From positions 682,001 to 746,000 of the forward strand of contig NZ_BAAADE010000001.1 in the NCBI RefSeq assembly GCF_039522165.1: a DNA stretch of 64,000 nt, in the 5' to 3' direction. The DNA comes from Paenochrobactrum glaciei (GTDB taxonomy: Bacteria > Pseudomonadota > Alphaproteobacteria > Rhizobiales > Rhizobiaceae). Positions 9,078-16,374 of this stretch are shown here, one piece after another. The translations under genes and the position numbers were made by a program. The notes beneath the pieces are model-generated. The model saw nothing but the letters and a program-made list of their open reading frames with translations, had not been told where the DNA came from and searched no databases. Positions within the stretch are counted from its first letter, which is position 1. Every line of letters begins with the position of its first letter.

Positions 9078-10112
9078 TTAAGCCTGATGCGCTTTTGGTG
9101 TGATCAGGTCACGTGCAATAAGAAGTTCTGCGATCTGCACAGTGTTGAGCGCTGCACCTTTACGCAGGTTGTCGGAAACAACCCACAAGGACAAGCCGTT
9201 TTCAACCGTGATATCTTCACGGATACGGCTGACGAAAGTTGCATCTTCACCGGCTGCTTCATAAGGGGTGATGTAACCGCCGGCTTCACGCTTGTCGATC
9301 ACCTGAACGCCTGGCGCATTGCGCAAGATTTCGGTGGCTTCCTGAGCCGAAATTTCGTTTTCGAATTCGATATTCACAGCTTCCGAGTGACCAATGAAAA
9401 CCGGAACGCGCACAGCAGTTGCGGTGAGCTTGATCTTCGGATCAATCATCTTCTTGGTTTCAGCTGTGACCTTCCACTCTTCCTTCGTGTAGCCGTCTTC
9501 CATAAATTCGTCGATATGCGGAATGACGTTGAAGGCAATACGCTTGGTGAAGGTTTTGTTGGTGACAGGATCGGCCACAAAAACAGCGCGGGACTGGGTG
9601 AAAAGCTCATCCATGCCTTCTTTACCAGCACCCGATACGGACTGATAAGTGGCAACAACAACGCGCTTGATTTTAGCTGCATCATGAAGCGGCTTCAAAA
9701 CCAGTACGAGCTGTGCAGTTGAGCAGTTCGGATTGGCAATGATATTGCGCTTTCTGAAGTCGTCAACCGCATCAGGGTTCACTTCCGGCACGATAAGCGG
9801 CACATTGCTGTCATAGCGGAATGCCGAGGAATTATCGATGACAACGCAACCCTGTGCGCCGATCTTTGGTGACCATTCCTTGGAAACATTGCCGCCAGCT
9901 GACATCAGGCAGATATCGGTGTCGGAGAAATCATAATCATCCAGCGCTTTAGCCTTGAGGGTGCGGTCGCCATAAGCAACTTCTGTACCCACACTGCGAC
10001 GCGATGCAAGTGCAACCACTTCATCTGCCGGAAAGCCGCGTTCTTCAAGAATATTGAGCATTTCGCGCCCGACATTGCCTGTAGCGCCAACAACTGCAAC
10101 TTTAAATCCCAT
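9078..10112 (-). CDS. asd: Aspartate-semialdehyde dehydrogenase
   Basis: Asd (344 aa) reduces aspartyl phosphate to aspartate semialdehyde, the branch point to lysine/diaminopimelate, threonine, methionine and isoleucine. The N-terminal MGFKVAVVGATGNVGREML is the NADP-binding motif and IANPNCSTAQLVLVL around residue 130 carries the catalytic cysteine. The ATG at 10112 is chosen because AGGAGA sits six bases upstream and homology starts there; an in-frame ATG at 10163 is unlikely. The 5' region holds a Thr/Ile/Lys-rich leader peptide and a hairpin (10171-10282), suggesting control by charged tRNA levels. The gene ends at a terminator shared with the preceding convergent gene. Confidence 0.96.
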   Translation of the reverse strand: MGFKVAVVGATGNVGREMLNILEERGFPADEVVALASRRSVGTEVAYGDRTLKAKALDDYDFSDTDICLMSAGGNVSKEWSPKIGAQGCVVIDNSSAFRYDSNVPLIVPEVNPDAVDDFRKRNIIANPNCSTAQLVLVLKPLHDAAKIKRVVVATYQSVSGAGKEGMDELFTQSRAVFVADPVTNKTFTKRIAFNVIPHIDEFMEDGYTKEEWKVTAETKKMIDPKIKLTATAVRVPVFIGHSEAVNIEFENEISAQEATEILRNAPGVQVIDKREAGGYITPYEAAGEDATFVSRIREDITVENGLSLWVVSDNLRKGAALNTVQIAELLIARDLITPKAHQA

Positions 10113-10170
10113 TATTATCTCCTGTCCCTCTCCGCTTCCAGAACCAGATTTTCCACACATCACGCGGAAA

Positions 10171-10200
10171 CCTCTGCCCCCGGACCAGACCCGGGAGAGG
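10171..10200 (-). promoter_or_regulatory. GC-rich hairpin between the asd leader peptide and asd
   Basis: Read on the - strand, CCTCT pairs with AGAGG and CCCGG with CCGGG, giving a ten-base-pair stem with a three-base bulge, starting about 20 bases after the leader-peptide stop codon. It is followed by only three U residues, so it is not a textbook intrinsic terminator. It could be the attenuator stem or a Rho/pausing structure. Confidence 0.4.
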
Positions 10201-10219
10201 GCGAGCAGGCCAAGGGAAA

Positions 10220-10282
10220 TCAGACCGTTTTAATGGTCGTTTTCAACGTGGTAGCAATCGGTTTTATAGAGGTAGAAGACAT
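10220..10282 (-). CDS. Candidate Thr/Ile/Lys-rich leader peptide upstream of asd
   Basis: A 20-codon frame starts with ATG at 10282, eight bases after GGAG, and ends at a TGA 107 bp upstream of the asd ATG. Its sequence begins MSSTSIKPIATT and continues with LKTTIKTV: six threonines, three isoleucines and three lysines in 20 residues. These are end products of the pathway that Asd feeds, and the bias resembles the ThrL leader of enteric bacteria. A longer in-frame version (43 aa) starts at the GTG at 10351 behind AAGGAGAA and carries nine threonines. A TTGACT hexamer at 10398-10403 on the same strand could be part of its promoter. No function is proven; a short chance frame remains possible. 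Confidence 0.5.
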   Translation of the reverse strand: MSSTSIKPIATTLKTTIKTV

Positions 10283-10397
10283 GCGAACATCTCCGGTGAA
10301 ATCACCGGCAGTTTTCATCGAAACTGATAATGTTGCATCAACCCGTATCACGCGAGTTCTCCTTGTCCACATGCGCTTTTAAGCTGTTTCACGCAAG

Positions 10398-10403
10398 AGT
10401 CAA
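10398..10403 (-). promoter_or_regulatory. Possible -35 element of the asd leader transcript
   Basis: TTGACT on the - strand lies 47 bp upstream of the longer leader start at 10351. A -10 element is not obvious at 17 bases (AAAAGC), which is common for alphaproteobacterial promoters. Weak evidence. Confidence 0.3.
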
Positions 10404-10447
10404 TTGGCAGGCTTTCAGCAGATCAAAAATTTCTGAAACAACGCCAT

Positions 10448-10481
10448 AAAAAAACGCCGCCCAGTAAAGCGGCGGCGTTTT
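10448..10481. terminator. leuB terminator
   Basis: AAAACGCCGCC at 10451-10461 pairs with GGCGGCGTTTT at 10471-10481; an eight-base A-run on the left gives a U-run for leftward transcription out of leuB. Confidence 0.85.
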
Positions 10482-10557
10482 CGATAAGCAAAAAAGCTCA
10501 TTATTACGTGCATCTTATCTGAAAACCGCTTCACACTTTTCAGGATGCACGTTCAAA

Positions 10558-11670
10558 TTAAGCTGACAGCGCTTTGAACTTAGCCAAAATTGCATCGCCC
10601 ATTTCAGCAGTGCCAACTTTTTTGTTGCCTTCTGACCAGATGTCGCCGGTGCGGATGCCATCATCCAGAACGCCGGAAATAGCAGCTTCCAGACGGTCAG
10701 CTTCAGTAATCAGGCCGAAAGAGTAACGCAGGCACATAGCCAGCGACGCGATCATCGCAATCGGATTAGCAATACCCTGGCCTGCGATATCCGGTGCCGA
10801 ACCATGTACCGGCTCATAAAGCGCCTTGCGGCTGCCGGTCTTCGGATCGGTTGCACCAAGCGACGCAGACGGCAACATGCCGAGCGAACCGGTCAGCATG
10901 GCGGCTACGTCTGACAGCATATCACCAAACAGGTTGTCGGTGAGGATAACGTCAAACTGCTTCGGCCAGCGAACGAGCTGCATACCACCGGCATCAGCCA
11001 GCATATGTTCAAGCTGAATGTCTGCGTGCTTTTCTTTGTGACGTGCAGTCACAACCTGATTCCAAAGAACGCCGGACTTCATCACGTTGCGTTTTTCCAT
11101 CGAAGTGACTTTACCGCGACGGGTGCGCGCCAGTTCGAAAGCAATATCAGCAATACGTTCGATTTCGTAGGTATCATAAACCTGCGTATCGATACCGCGC
11201 TTCTGACCATTGCCGAGATCGATGATTTCTTTCGGTTCACCGAAATAAACACCACCGGTCAGCTCACGCATGATCAGAATGTCGAGACCTTCGATCACTT
11301 CAGGCTTCAGGGATGAGGAATGAGCCAGTGCCGGATAGCAAATGGCAGGACGCAGGTTTGCGTAGAGTTCCATTTCCTTACGCAGGCGCAGAAGACCGGC
11401 CTCAGGGCGCACTTCATAAGGAACTGCATCCCATTTCGGGCCGCCAACGGCGCCAAAAAGCACAGCATCAGCTGCCAGCGCTTTTTCCATATCTGCATCA
11501 GAAAGAGCCTGACCGTGGGCATCATAAGCGCTGCCGCCTACGAGACCTTCTTCGGTTTCAAAGCCAAGATTCAAATCAGAATTCAGATAATCAATAATCT
11601 TACGGACTTCCGCCATTGCCTCAGGGCCAATGCCGTCGCCGGGCAGGAGAAGAAGTTTTCTAGATGCCAT
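10558..11670 (-). CDS. leuB: 3-isopropylmalate dehydrogenase
   Basis: LeuB (370 aa) oxidatively decarboxylates 3-isopropylmalate in leucine synthesis. The N-terminus KLLLLPGDGIGPEAMAEV and the substrate/NAD region LTGSLGMLPSAS and YEPVHGSAPDIAGQGIANP are diagnostic and distinguish it from isocitrate and tartrate dehydrogenases. The start ATG at 11670 has GAAGG upstream. It is transcribed towards asd but has its own terminator (10448-10481) and a 445-bp gap to asd, so the two are separate units. Length agrees with the family. Confidence 0.97.
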   Translation of the reverse strand: MASRKLLLLPGDGIGPEAMAEVRKIIDYLNSDLNLGFETEEGLVGGSAYDAHGQALSDADMEKALAADAVLFGAVGGPKWDAVPYEVRPEAGLLRLRKEMELYANLRPAICYPALAHSSSLKPEVIEGLDILIMRELTGGVYFGEPKEIIDLGNGQKRGIDTQVYDTYEIERIADIAFELARTRRGKVTSMEKRNVMKSGVLWNQVVTARHKEKHADIQLEHMLADAGGMQLVRWPKQFDVILTDNLFGDMLSDVAAMLTGSLGMLPSASLGATDPKTGSRKALYEPVHGSAPDIAGQGIANPIAMIASLAMCLRYSFGLITEADRLEAAISGVLDDGIRTGDIWSEGNKKVGTAEMGDAILAKFKALSA

Positions 11671-11776
11671 AATGCCAAGCCTTCATTTGCAGCAGATATT
11701 AACTCTCAAGCGTTATAAAGAGCGTTGAGCAAACAGGCAACACAATCTGTAGCCTGAAAGCAGCACTATTTGCCAC

Positions 11777-11971
11777 TCATTCAATAATGCGCGCCTCAGA
11801 AGGCAGCATAATCGGCACACCATCGCGCACCGGATAAGCTAATTTGGCTTTTTGTGAGATCAACTCATTGTTTTCACGGTCAAAACGCAAAGCAGTTTTG
11901 GTTAAAGGACACACCAGCAGCTCCAGCAAGCTGATGTCTACTTCTCCCTGACTTTGCGTCTTGTCCATCAA
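11777..11971 (-). CDS. UPF0434/Trm112-like small protein
   Basis: A 64-aa protein with LLELLVCPLTKTALRFD and KLAYPVRDGVPIMLPSEAR, the two conserved blocks of the UPF0434 (YcaR/Trm112) family. Trm112-type proteins in other lineages are zinc-binding partners of methyltransferases; here the second cysteine of the usual CPxC pair is replaced by Thr, so zinc binding as in YcaR is unlikely. It is the third gene of a leftward cluster with the thioredoxin/TPR and LON-domain genes. Confidence 0.85.
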   Translation of the reverse strand: MMDKTQSQGEVDISLLELLVCPLTKTALRFDRENNELISQKAKLAYPVRDGVPIMLPSEARIIE

Positions 11972-12009
11972 TGCACCCTATTATTTAGGAATAGCTAATT
12001 TAATCTTGT

Positions 12010-12702
12010 CTATTGCAGGCGTTTATCAAAATCATCCTGCTCACGCGCCAAGACCATTTCGGTAATTGCAATCAATGTTGCAGCACGCGTTTTTAAGTCA
12101 GGCGCTTCCAGCAAAGCTTGTTTTTCTGCCGCCCCAAAGGGTGACATGATCGACAAGGCATTGACCAGCATAGCATTATCAGCCCGTGCAATACCCTCCC
12201 AATCTGCTTCCAGATTGTTCGCTTCAAGATAGGCCCGAAATGCCGCCAGCAATGCTTCGCGATCCACATCATCAACATCAGCCGGATCACTCAGATCATT
12301 GAGGAAAGGCACAATTTTGCAGGTGCGATAAGGCTTTTTGACATTCAGCTCTTCCACCATCCGAAAGCGGCAAATGCCGTGCAATGTAATCAGCACACGG
12401 CCATCACCCGTTTCAGAATAGCTGGTAATACGCCCCAAACAACCGACCGCACTTAAATTCGGCCGATAGTTTTCGTCGAGCTCCTGCCCCGGTTCAGCAG
12501 GCTTTTCCGCCAAATCTGGCTGAATGAGGCCAATGATGCGTTTTGACGCCATCGCCTCATCCACCATCGTCAGATAACGCGGCTCAAATATATTGAGCGG
12601 CACCTGTCCACCCGGCAATAATAATGCACCCTGAAGCGGAAATACCGGCACAGATTCCGGTAAGTCATCACCACTGCGGTAATGGATATTTCCCGCCTGC
12701 AT
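12010..12702 (-). CDS. LON N-terminal (PUA-like) domain protein
   Basis: A 230-aa protein consisting of the LON substrate-binding domain alone: VPVFPLQGALLLPGGQVPLNIFEPRY at the N-terminus followed by a GCLGRI segment and the TLHGICRFR strand. No ATPase or protease domain follows, so it is not a Lon protease. Such stand-alone domain proteins are common and of uncertain role, probably peptide or protein recognition. It begins 16 bp after the thioredoxin/TPR stop codon, which implies co-transcription, a link conserved in Rhizobiales. Confidence 0.88.
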   Translation of the reverse strand: MQAGNIHYRSGDDLPESVPVFPLQGALLLPGGQVPLNIFEPRYLTMVDEAMASKRIIGLIQPDLAEKPAEPGQELDENYRPNLSAVGCLGRITSYSETGDGRVLITLHGICRFRMVEELNVKKPYRTCKIVPFLNDLSDPADVDDVDREALLAAFRAYLEANNLEADWEGIARADNAMLVNALSIMSPFGAAEKQALLEAPDLKTRAATLIAITEMVLAREQDDFDKRLQ

Positions 12703-12718
12703 CGTACAAAACTCCTGC

Positions 12719-13690
12719 TTACTTAAACAATAAAGATGACAATTTACGGCGTGCGGCCAAAGTGGCTTTATCCATCACGCCCCAAAGTTCAAAGAACTGC
12801 ACCAATTGTTTGCGTGCACCGTCATCTTCCCATTCACGGTCGGCCTTCATGATTGCCAGCAATTCATCGGCTGCCGCATCACGCAAACCTTGCGCATCAT
12901 AAATTTTTGCCAGATCAAAACGCGCCTGATGATCATTCGGATCAGCAGCTAAACGCCCTTTTAACTGCGCCGGATCGCCCAGTGTTGCCACTTGCTCGGC
13001 CAGCTCAATGCGCTTTTGCACCTTCTCAACCACTGGCTCAACCGCCGGATCATTTTGCTGATCTTCCGGAATAGCGGCTAAAATCTCGCGTGCTTTATCA
13101 AGCTCGCCCGCTTCCACCATGCAAGTCGCAAGACCGGCAAGTGCTGCAAGATTATCCGGCATTTGTTGTAAAATCGCTGAATAAACTTGCGCACTCTGGG
13201 CAAAGTCACCTTCACCACGCAAAGTTTCAGCCATTGCCAAAGCCTCAGCCAAAGCGGTTTCCTGCGGGCTTGGCCCACTGATTTTCGCGATAAACTCATC
13301 AATCTTTGATTCGGGCTGTGCGCCCATAAAACCATCAACCGGCTGACCATCGACAAAAGCAATCACTGCCGGAATAGACTGAATGCCTAACTGACCGGCA
13401 ATGCTTGGATGATCGTCAATATTCATTTTAACCAGCTTGACCGCACCAGCCGCTTTTTTAACGGCACCCTCGATCACTGGCGTCAATTGTTTACAAGGCC
13501 CGCACCATGGCGCCCAGAAATCCACCAGCACCGGCTGCTTGCGCGATTCGGCGATCACATCAGCCTGAAAAGTCGCAGTCGTTGTGTCTTTAATCAGCCC
13601 ACCGGCAGCCGGAGCATTATCAGCACCAAAACTCACACTTGCGTTCATTTGATTGCCGCTGACGGCGTATGGATTGTCCTGATTGCTCAT
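12719..13690 (-). CDS. ybbN: Thioredoxin-domain/TPR protein (YbbN/CnoX type)
   Basis: A 323-aa protein with a thioredoxin domain (residues about 35-145; active site WCGPC with Cys63 and Cys66, cis-proline in SIPAV) followed by a C-terminal TPR region of about 170 residues. This is the layout of YbbN/CnoX, a chaperone-redox protein that protects substrates for GroEL/DnaK. Unlike the E. coli protein, which has lost the active-site pair, both cysteines are present, as in many alphaproteobacteria. It leads an operon with the LON-domain and UPF0434 genes. The N-terminal 30 residues are low-complexity and not a signal peptide, so it is cytoplasmic. Confidence 0.88.
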   Translation of the reverse strand: MSNQDNPYAVSGNQMNASVSFGADNAPAAGGLIKDTTTATFQADVIAESRKQPVLVDFWAPWCGPCKQLTPVIEGAVKKAAGAVKLVKMNIDDHPSIAGQLGIQSIPAVIAFVDGQPVDGFMGAQPESKIDEFIAKISGPSPQETALAEALAMAETLRGEGDFAQSAQVYSAILQQMPDNLAALAGLATCMVEAGELDKAREILAAIPEDQQNDPAVEPVVEKVQKRIELAEQVATLGDPAQLKGRLAADPNDHQARFDLAKIYDAQGLRDAAADELLAIMKADREWEDDGARKQLVQFFELWGVMDKATLAARRKLSSLLFK

Positions 13691-13847
13691 CCCGCATCCC
13701 TTTTGGCATTTTCACCGGTAATTATTTCAAAAAGCCGGTTTTTATAGTCTTTATATATCAGTCTCAGATGGGGTTCTTATACGCATTTTCAAGAGAATGC
13801 GCCTCCCCACCCATGTTCAAATTTTTACCCCGCACAAATCACAAGGC

Positions 13848-14147
13848 TCAGGTCACGCGCCCCTCACCTATATCGTAAACGGTCAGATCACGGTCGTGAA
13901 TACCAAGTCGCGGCCACGCTTCCCGCCATGCGGCAATATGTTCAGACGCAAAATGCCGGTCTAATGCTGCCTGATCGCGCCAGAATTCTTTCACATGAAT
14001 AAGACCCGGCTCCAGCACATCTTCGGCATAAGAATAGCCAAGACATCCGTCTTCCGCGCGACTGGCCTCAATCATAAGAGCCATGACGTCCCGTGCGGCT
14101 GTTAAATTTTCCGCAGGCAAACGAACAGTACCAACAATCAGTAACAT
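13848..14147 (-). CDS. Antibiotic-biosynthesis-monooxygenase (ABM) fold protein
   Basis: A 99-aa protein of the ABM superfamily (dimeric alpha-beta barrel, often quinol monooxygenases or haem-degrading enzymes). Recognisable are the opening strand LLIVGTVRLPAENL, the EDGCLGYSY segment and the central motif HVKEFWRDQAALDRHFASEH, where the His residue is typical of YgiN-like quinol monooxygenases. It starts nine bases after the prolyl-tRNA deacylase stop codon and is probably co-transcribed. The exact substrate is not deducible. Confidence 0.85.
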   Translation of the reverse strand: MLLIVGTVRLPAENLTAARDVMALMIEASRAEDGCLGYSYAEDVLEPGLIHVKEFWRDQAALDRHFASEHIAAWREAWPRLGIHDRDLTVYDIGEGRVT

Positions 14148-14156
14148 TGCGCCCTC

Positions 14157-14708
14157 TTATGCTTCTTGTGCAGCGGTTGAGCTCATATCGGTTTCATCAG
14201 CCGACAATTTCACAATCAGTGGCTCGTGGCCGGTTGCACGCAAAAACACCATTAAATCCTCGCGGCTGATGGATGTGGTAGCCTCATTGGTCAGCGGATG
14301 CGCATTGATAATATCATTTTGCATCAGTGCCTCATCCAGCACCACCTGCACCTGGATATCACGGTCATTGACCGCACCAAGCACAGTAACAGAACCCGGA
14401 ATAACACCTAAAAGTTCCATCAAGAGTTCTGCCTTGCAAAAAGATACCCGGCCACTCGCGCCAATCAGATGATGCACCTGCTTTAAATCTACGACCGCAT
14501 TATCACCAACAGTCAGCAGAAAAATTTTGCCCTTCTTGTCTTTAACAAAGAGGTTTTTGGTATGGGCGCCGTTTGATTCCAACCGATAGGCTTGCGATTC
14601 TGCCACCGTAAACAAAGGCGGATGGGTAATGGTTGTGTGTTTGACACCCAATTCATCCAGATATTCAAACAGTCCGGCAGGATCCAACGGCTTTTGCATT
14701 GTCTTCAA
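14157..14708 (-). CDS. Prolyl-tRNA editing deacylase (ProXp-ala/PrdX type)
   Basis: A 183-aa protein of the YbaK/ProRS-INS superfamily, which hydrolyses mischarged Ala-tRNA(Pro) or similar aminoacyl-tRNAs in trans. Hallmarks are HPPLFTVAES near residue 40, the SNGAHTKNLFVKDKKGK block with the catalytic Lys environment, and GVIPGSVTVLGAVND around residue 115. Alphaproteobacterial prolyl-tRNA synthetases lack the editing insertion, so free-standing deacylases are expected. The start may be the ATG at 14708 or the one at 14699 three codons later. The gene precedes the ABM-protein gene in the same transcription unit. Confidence 0.87.
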   Translation of the reverse strand: MKTMQKPLDPAGLFEYLDELGVKHTTITHPPLFTVAESQAYRLESNGAHTKNLFVKDKKGKIFLLTVGDNAVVDLKQVHHLIGASGRVSFCKAELLMELLGVIPGSVTVLGAVNDRDIQVQVVLDEALMQNDIINAHPLTNEATTSISREDLMVFLRATGHEPLIVKLSADETDMSSTAAQEA

Positions 14709-15013
14709 CTCATATTCGCTTCAACGATTCCATTTTCAAATCAATCTTATAGCAGTCACTTCCATGAACAAGCCAAGGGAGGCAGATAGAATCATATTTC
14801 TGCCTGCCATTTTCACCCGCCACAAAGCGTTGAATGCCAAAAAACACTGTTTCAACCTGCACTTATCAACAGGACACCCATGCCAAAGCCCGAAAAAGAG
14901 CGGTGCAATGCAAAAAACTGCAATAAAATGCAAAGCCACTCATTTTTGCTGTTGCATTCGGTCAAAGGTTACGTCATATACCGCCCATGCCTGATGTTTA
15001 AGAACTGGCGCGA
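14709..15013. other. 305-bp gap upstream of tRNA-Gly
   Basis: I see no credible gene here. It must hold the promoter of the first tRNA-Gly gene. A six-base inverted repeat (GGCAGA/TCTGCC) near 14780-14803 is the only structure noted. The last 17 bases are the start of the flanking repeat shared with the second tRNA-Gly copy. Confidence 0.5.
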
Positions 15014-15088
15014 GCGGGTGTAGCTCAGGGGTAGAGCACAACCTTGCCAAGGTTGGGGTCGAGGGTTCGAATCCCTTCGCCCGCTCCA
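15014..15088 (+). tRNA. tRNA-Gly(GCC), copy 1
   Basis: A complete cloverleaf: acceptor GCGGGTG/CGCCCGC, D-arm GCTC/GAGC, anticodon arm CAACC/GGTTG with anticodon GCC at 15046-15048, T-arm GAGGG/CCCTT with TTCGAAT, discriminator T and encoded CCA. It is outside any operon of protein genes. The flanks TTTAAGAACTGG (14997-15008) and CCAGTTCTTAAA (15086-15097) are exact complements and extend the pairing beyond the mature tRNA, possibly aiding processing or termination. Confidence 0.97.
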
Positions 15089-15321
15089 GTTCTTAAAGGC
15101 CTATCTTCCCTTAAAACTAAAAATTATGCCTCTCCTGATAAACAGGAGTTGGGGATCACGCGCCTTACGGCGTTTTTGGCGTTTTCTTTTAAGGCTTTGT
15201 TTTCCCTAAACAATTCAATGTCAAAAAAATGAAAAAAATCGCATTTTTTCTGTTTTTCCCTCTTGCAATTGGCAAAGCTTTGCGGCATATAGCGGTTGTT
15301 CGATGTTAAGAACTGGCGCGA

Positions 15322-15396
15322 GCGGGTGTAGCTCAGGGGTAGAGCACAACCTTGCCAAGGTTGGGGTCGAGGGTTCGAATCCCTTCGCCCGCTCCA
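15322..15396 (+). tRNA. tRNA-Gly(GCC), copy 2
   Basis: Identical in sequence to the copy at 15014, anticodon GCC at 15354-15356. The shared block extends beyond the gene: TTAAGAACTGGCGCGA upstream and GTTCTTAAA downstream are the same in both, so a cassette of about 100 bp has been duplicated. The 233-bp spacer between copies is unrelated sequence with a weak CTCCTG/CAGGAG hairpin (15132-15148). Two identical tRNA-Gly(GCC) genes fit high demand for GGC/GGT codons. Confidence 0.97.
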
Positions 15397-15532
15397 GTTC
15401 TTAAACGTCCTTTTCCCTTAAAAATTTGATTTTAAATGCAGATTTTTCTGCATGATAAATATTGCCTTGTAGCAAGAACTCATGAGCTATCGGCTGATAC
15501 GATCAATAACCGCATCAGCCCTCAAATCTTAC

Positions 15533-16300
15533 TTATTTTTTCTGCGCCAGAATAAAAATACGCGGAAATGCCAGCAGCACCTTGCCATCAGATGCCACGC
15601 TATAATGACGGGTAAGTTCTTCCGCATATTGCACCAGATAATCTTTACACTCTTCATCACTGAGCGGATCAATAAACGGACGTAAGCCCGTACCCTTCAC
15701 CCATTCCACCACAGCCTTAATACCATCAAGCGGATGATTATAGATGGTGTGCCAAATATCCACATGCACCGCATCGCCGCAAAGCGCTTCATAATATTCC
15801 ACGACCGGCGGCAGCACTTTACGTGCCTTATTGCCGATGCGGCCTTGCCAGCACGGGTCTTGCGCAACCTTAATCATCGACTGATGGGTTGCCTCACGCA
15901 AATTATCCGGCATTTGTATTGCCAGCACTGCACCGCTTTTTAATGAGCGAAACAGCCGCTGCATATGTGCGATATGATCCGGCAACCATTGAAACACCGC
16001 ATTGGAAAACAATAAATCCGTTTCCTTCGGTGGCTGATAGGTGGCAACATCGCCCAATTCAAACTGTAAATCCGGCAGTCGCTGGCGTGCCTTTTCAATC
16101 ATATCCGGCGATGTATCAAAACCCGTAATCGCAGCCTTTGGCCAGCGGTTGAACAACGCTTCCGTTGAGTTGCCAGGCCCGCAACCAATATCGACAATAT
16201 GGCTCAGATCATTCGTCTTAATTTGATTGATCAGGTCAAGTGCTGGCCGATTGCGCTCATTTTCAAATTTCAGATATTGTCCGGCTGACCAATCTTTCAT
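15533..16300 (-). CDS. tam: Trans-aconitate 2-methyltransferase
   Basis: A 255-aa class I SAM-dependent methyltransferase. Tam methylates trans-aconitate, an inhibitor of aconitase formed from cis-aconitate. The N-terminus MKDWSAGQYLKFENERNRPALDL matches Tam closely; HIVDIGCGPGNSTEAL is SAM motif I, and DLLFSNAVFQWLPDH is the Tam-specific region after motif II. I chose the ATG at 16300 since AAAGGTG lies seven bases upstream and family homology begins there; upstream in-frame ATGs exist to 16336. It stands alone between tRNA-Gly and the ettA terminator. Confidence 0.9.
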   Translation of the reverse strand: MKDWSAGQYLKFENERNRPALDLINQIKTNDLSHIVDIGCGPGNSTEALFNRWPKAAITGFDTSPDMIEKARQRLPDLQFELGDVATYQPPKETDLLFSNAVFQWLPDHIAHMQRLFRSLKSGAVLAIQMPDNLREATHQSMIKVAQDPCWQGRIGNKARKVLPPVVEYYEALCGDAVHVDIWHTIYNHPLDGIKAVVEWVKGTGLRPFIDPLSDEECKDYLVQYAEELTRHYSVASDGKVLLAFPRIFILAQKK

Positions 16301-16338
16301 CACATTCACCTTTTGCATCATTATATTATTACCCAAAC

Positions 16339-16369
16339 AAAAAGGCCGGTGATTAACACCGGCCTTTTT
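16339..16369. terminator. ettA terminator
   Basis: AAAAAGGCCGGTG pairs perfectly with CACCGGCCTTTTT around ATTAA. Located six bases beyond the ettA stop; the left A-run gives a U-run for leftward transcription. Confidence 0.9.
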
Positions 16370-16374
16370 AAATA

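Noticed and set aside
10279..10380. 33-codon + strand frame opposite the asd leader
   Set aside because: No ribosome-binding site; the opposite strand gives a better start signal and biased amino-acid content.
15014..15396. The two tRNA-Gly repeats as att sites of a mobile element
   Set aside because: The 233 bp between them contain no gene or integrase; a simple cassette duplication is enough.
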